NCBI GenBank assembly: GCA_021772555.1
Contig: JAJFLT010000458.1
Coordinates: 1 to 6,338 of the forward strand
From: Opitutales bacterium
GTDB taxonomy: Bacteria; Verrucomicrobiota; Verrucomicrobiia; Opitutales; UBA2987
Reading direction: 5' to 3'
DNA: 6,338 nt
Shown piece by piece: positions 5,331 through 6,338 of this stretch. The first letter of the stretch is position 1, and every line of letters starts with the position of its first letter. Under the pieces are notes generated by a model, which worked only from the letters and a program-made list of their open reading frames with translations, was not told the origin of the DNA and searched no databases. Both the position numbers and the translations under genes were made by a program.

Positions 5331-6338
5331 TCAAATGGGATGGCTTAATTCCGCACAAGTGCCCCCGCTGGATCTTGGTTTGAGCAGGAGTTCGCCTCCG
5401 ATGTTACGGATACCATGCCGTGCGATGGTCAATCCCATGCCTCGGCCGACCGCTGTTTTCCCACTGATAAATGGCTCGAAAATATGATCTTTAACATCCG
5501 GATCAATGCCGGCTCCCTGATCCAGAACCCGGATCAAAATACGTCGGTTGGAATCGGAGTCGATCAATTCCGTTTTGATGGTGATTTTCCGATTTTTTTC
5601 CTCTTCTGGGTAACTCTCGAGGGCATTTGTGAGGAGGTTGCCCAATATGCTTTCAAAGACTTCAACATTGGCAGACAGCATAAGGTTTTCCAGCGGATTT
5701 ATTACCACGACGGAATTGGATAGATTTTTTTCAGACTGGAAGCGGCGGATGCTGTTGTCCAAAAGCCGTTGCAGGGACAGGGATTGCATGGAAAAACTCT
5801 CTTTGTTGGCAATGGTTCCCAGTTGACGGACTAAATTGACCATTCTTTGAACGGACTGGTCCATCAAACGGATGCAGCGATCAGTCATTTTTTCATCGTT
5901 CTTGGCTGCCTTGAGGAGGTCCAGGTATCCCACCACAACCCCCAACAGGTTATTCAAATTGTGGGAAATTCCCTGGGTAATGGCTCCGATAGCCGCCGTT
6001 TGCCGGGAGTCGGCCAGGCGTTTCTGCAGGTCGATGTTTTCGCGGTTGATTTGCTGAAAACGGAGTTGGGTTTTCACGCGGGCAAATGTTTCATCAAGAT
6101 CGATCGGTTTGGTAATATAATCGACGGCGCCGGCCTCCAACCCCTCCAGTTTGCCTTTTTTGGTGTCCTTGGCGGTTATGAAAATTATGGGAATGGCCTT
6201 GGTTTCCTCATCCGCCTTGAGGGTTTTACAAACCTCGAACCCGTCCATTTCGGGCATCATGATATCCAGAAGGATGAGGTCCGGGTGCTCCTTTTTTACC
6301 TGCTCAAGGCATTGACGGCCACTGAAGGCGGGCCATAC
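5331..6338 (-). CDS. Response regulator-histidine kinase (REC-HisKA-HATPase), N-terminus outside the window
   Basis: The frame stays open to the window edge, giving at least 335 residues; a start at the internal ATG at 6260 would cut the receiver domain in half and is wrong. The REC domain (residues 1-about 90 of the visible part) shows the phosphoacceptor Asp25 in LILLDIMMPEMDG, the switch Thr in IIFITAKD and Lys77 in ITKPID; the N-terminal acidic pair is off the edge. A short coiled linker leads to a HisKA-type dimerisation helix with the phosphorylatable His126 in QGISHNLNNLLG. The HATPase domain has an N-box NLLTNALES, G1 DQGAGI, F-box IFEPFISGK and G2 GRGMGL. No transmembrane segment is seen, so it is soluble: probably a sensor kinase controlled by phosphorylation of its own receiver. 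The partner kinase and output are unknown. It shares the strand of proC and hldD. Confidence 0.92.
   Translation of the reverse strand, partial: VWPAFSGRQCLEQVKKEHPDLILLDIMMPEMDGFEVCKTLKADEETKAIPIIFITAKDTKKGKLEGLEAGAVDYITKPIDLDETFARVKTQLRFQQINRENIDLQKRLADSRQTAAIGAITQGISHNLNNLLGVVVGYLDLLKAAKNDEKMTDRCIRLMDQSVQRMVNLVRQLGTIANKESFSMQSLSLQRLLDNSIRRFQSEKNLSNSVVVINPLENLMLSANVEVFESILGNLLTNALESYPEEEKNRKITIKTELIDSDSNRRILIRVLDQGAGIDPDVKDHIFEPFISGKTAVGRGMGLTIARHGIRNIGGELLLKPRSSGGTCAELSHPI

Overview
The window shows two blocks that converge near position 3400-3440. The + strand block (1-3398) is the 3' part of a respiratory operon. It holds the C-terminal end of a membrane subunit that looks like ActF of Alternative Complex III (ACIII, a quinol:electron acceptor oxidoreductase). 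Next come a small single-helix membrane protein, a protein homologous to CcoN (catalytic subunit of cbb3-type oxidases), a monoheme CcoO-like cytochrome c, and a membrane-anchored monoheme cytochrome c in the CcoP position. The genes overlap or lie within 5-35 bp of each other, so they are probably co-transcribed and the products are probably one respiratory assembly.

The main observation is that the CcoN-like protein keeps the length, helices and sequence framework of CcoN but has lost most metal-ligand positions. In an essentially ungapped alignment to remembered cbb3 motifs, the first low-spin heme histidine is Tyr, the high-spin heme histidine is Gln, one of three CuB histidines is Arg, and the cross-linked active-site tyrosine is Thr. 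Both cytochrome c partners keep intact CXXCH motifs and plausible Met ligands. This suggests an ACIII-linked, cbb3-derived electron-transfer module whose core is probably not an ordinary O2 reductase.

The - strand block (6338-3437) is housekeeping and regulatory. In transcription order it has a REC-HisKA-HATPase signalling protein cut by the window edge, then proC (proline biosynthesis) and hldD (ADP-heptose epimerase for LPS core), the last two separated by only 3 bp.

The organism is a Gram-negative bacterium, because it makes ADP-heptose, with moderate GC and a branched or aerobic respiratory chain using ACIII. The style of the HldD sequence and the ACIII plus CcoNO-like arrangement recall Verrucomicrobiota (Opitutia-like), but this is from memory and is not firm. 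I saw no tRNA, rRNA, CRISPR array, insertion sequence or attachment site. No gene-free stretch exceeds 85 bp.
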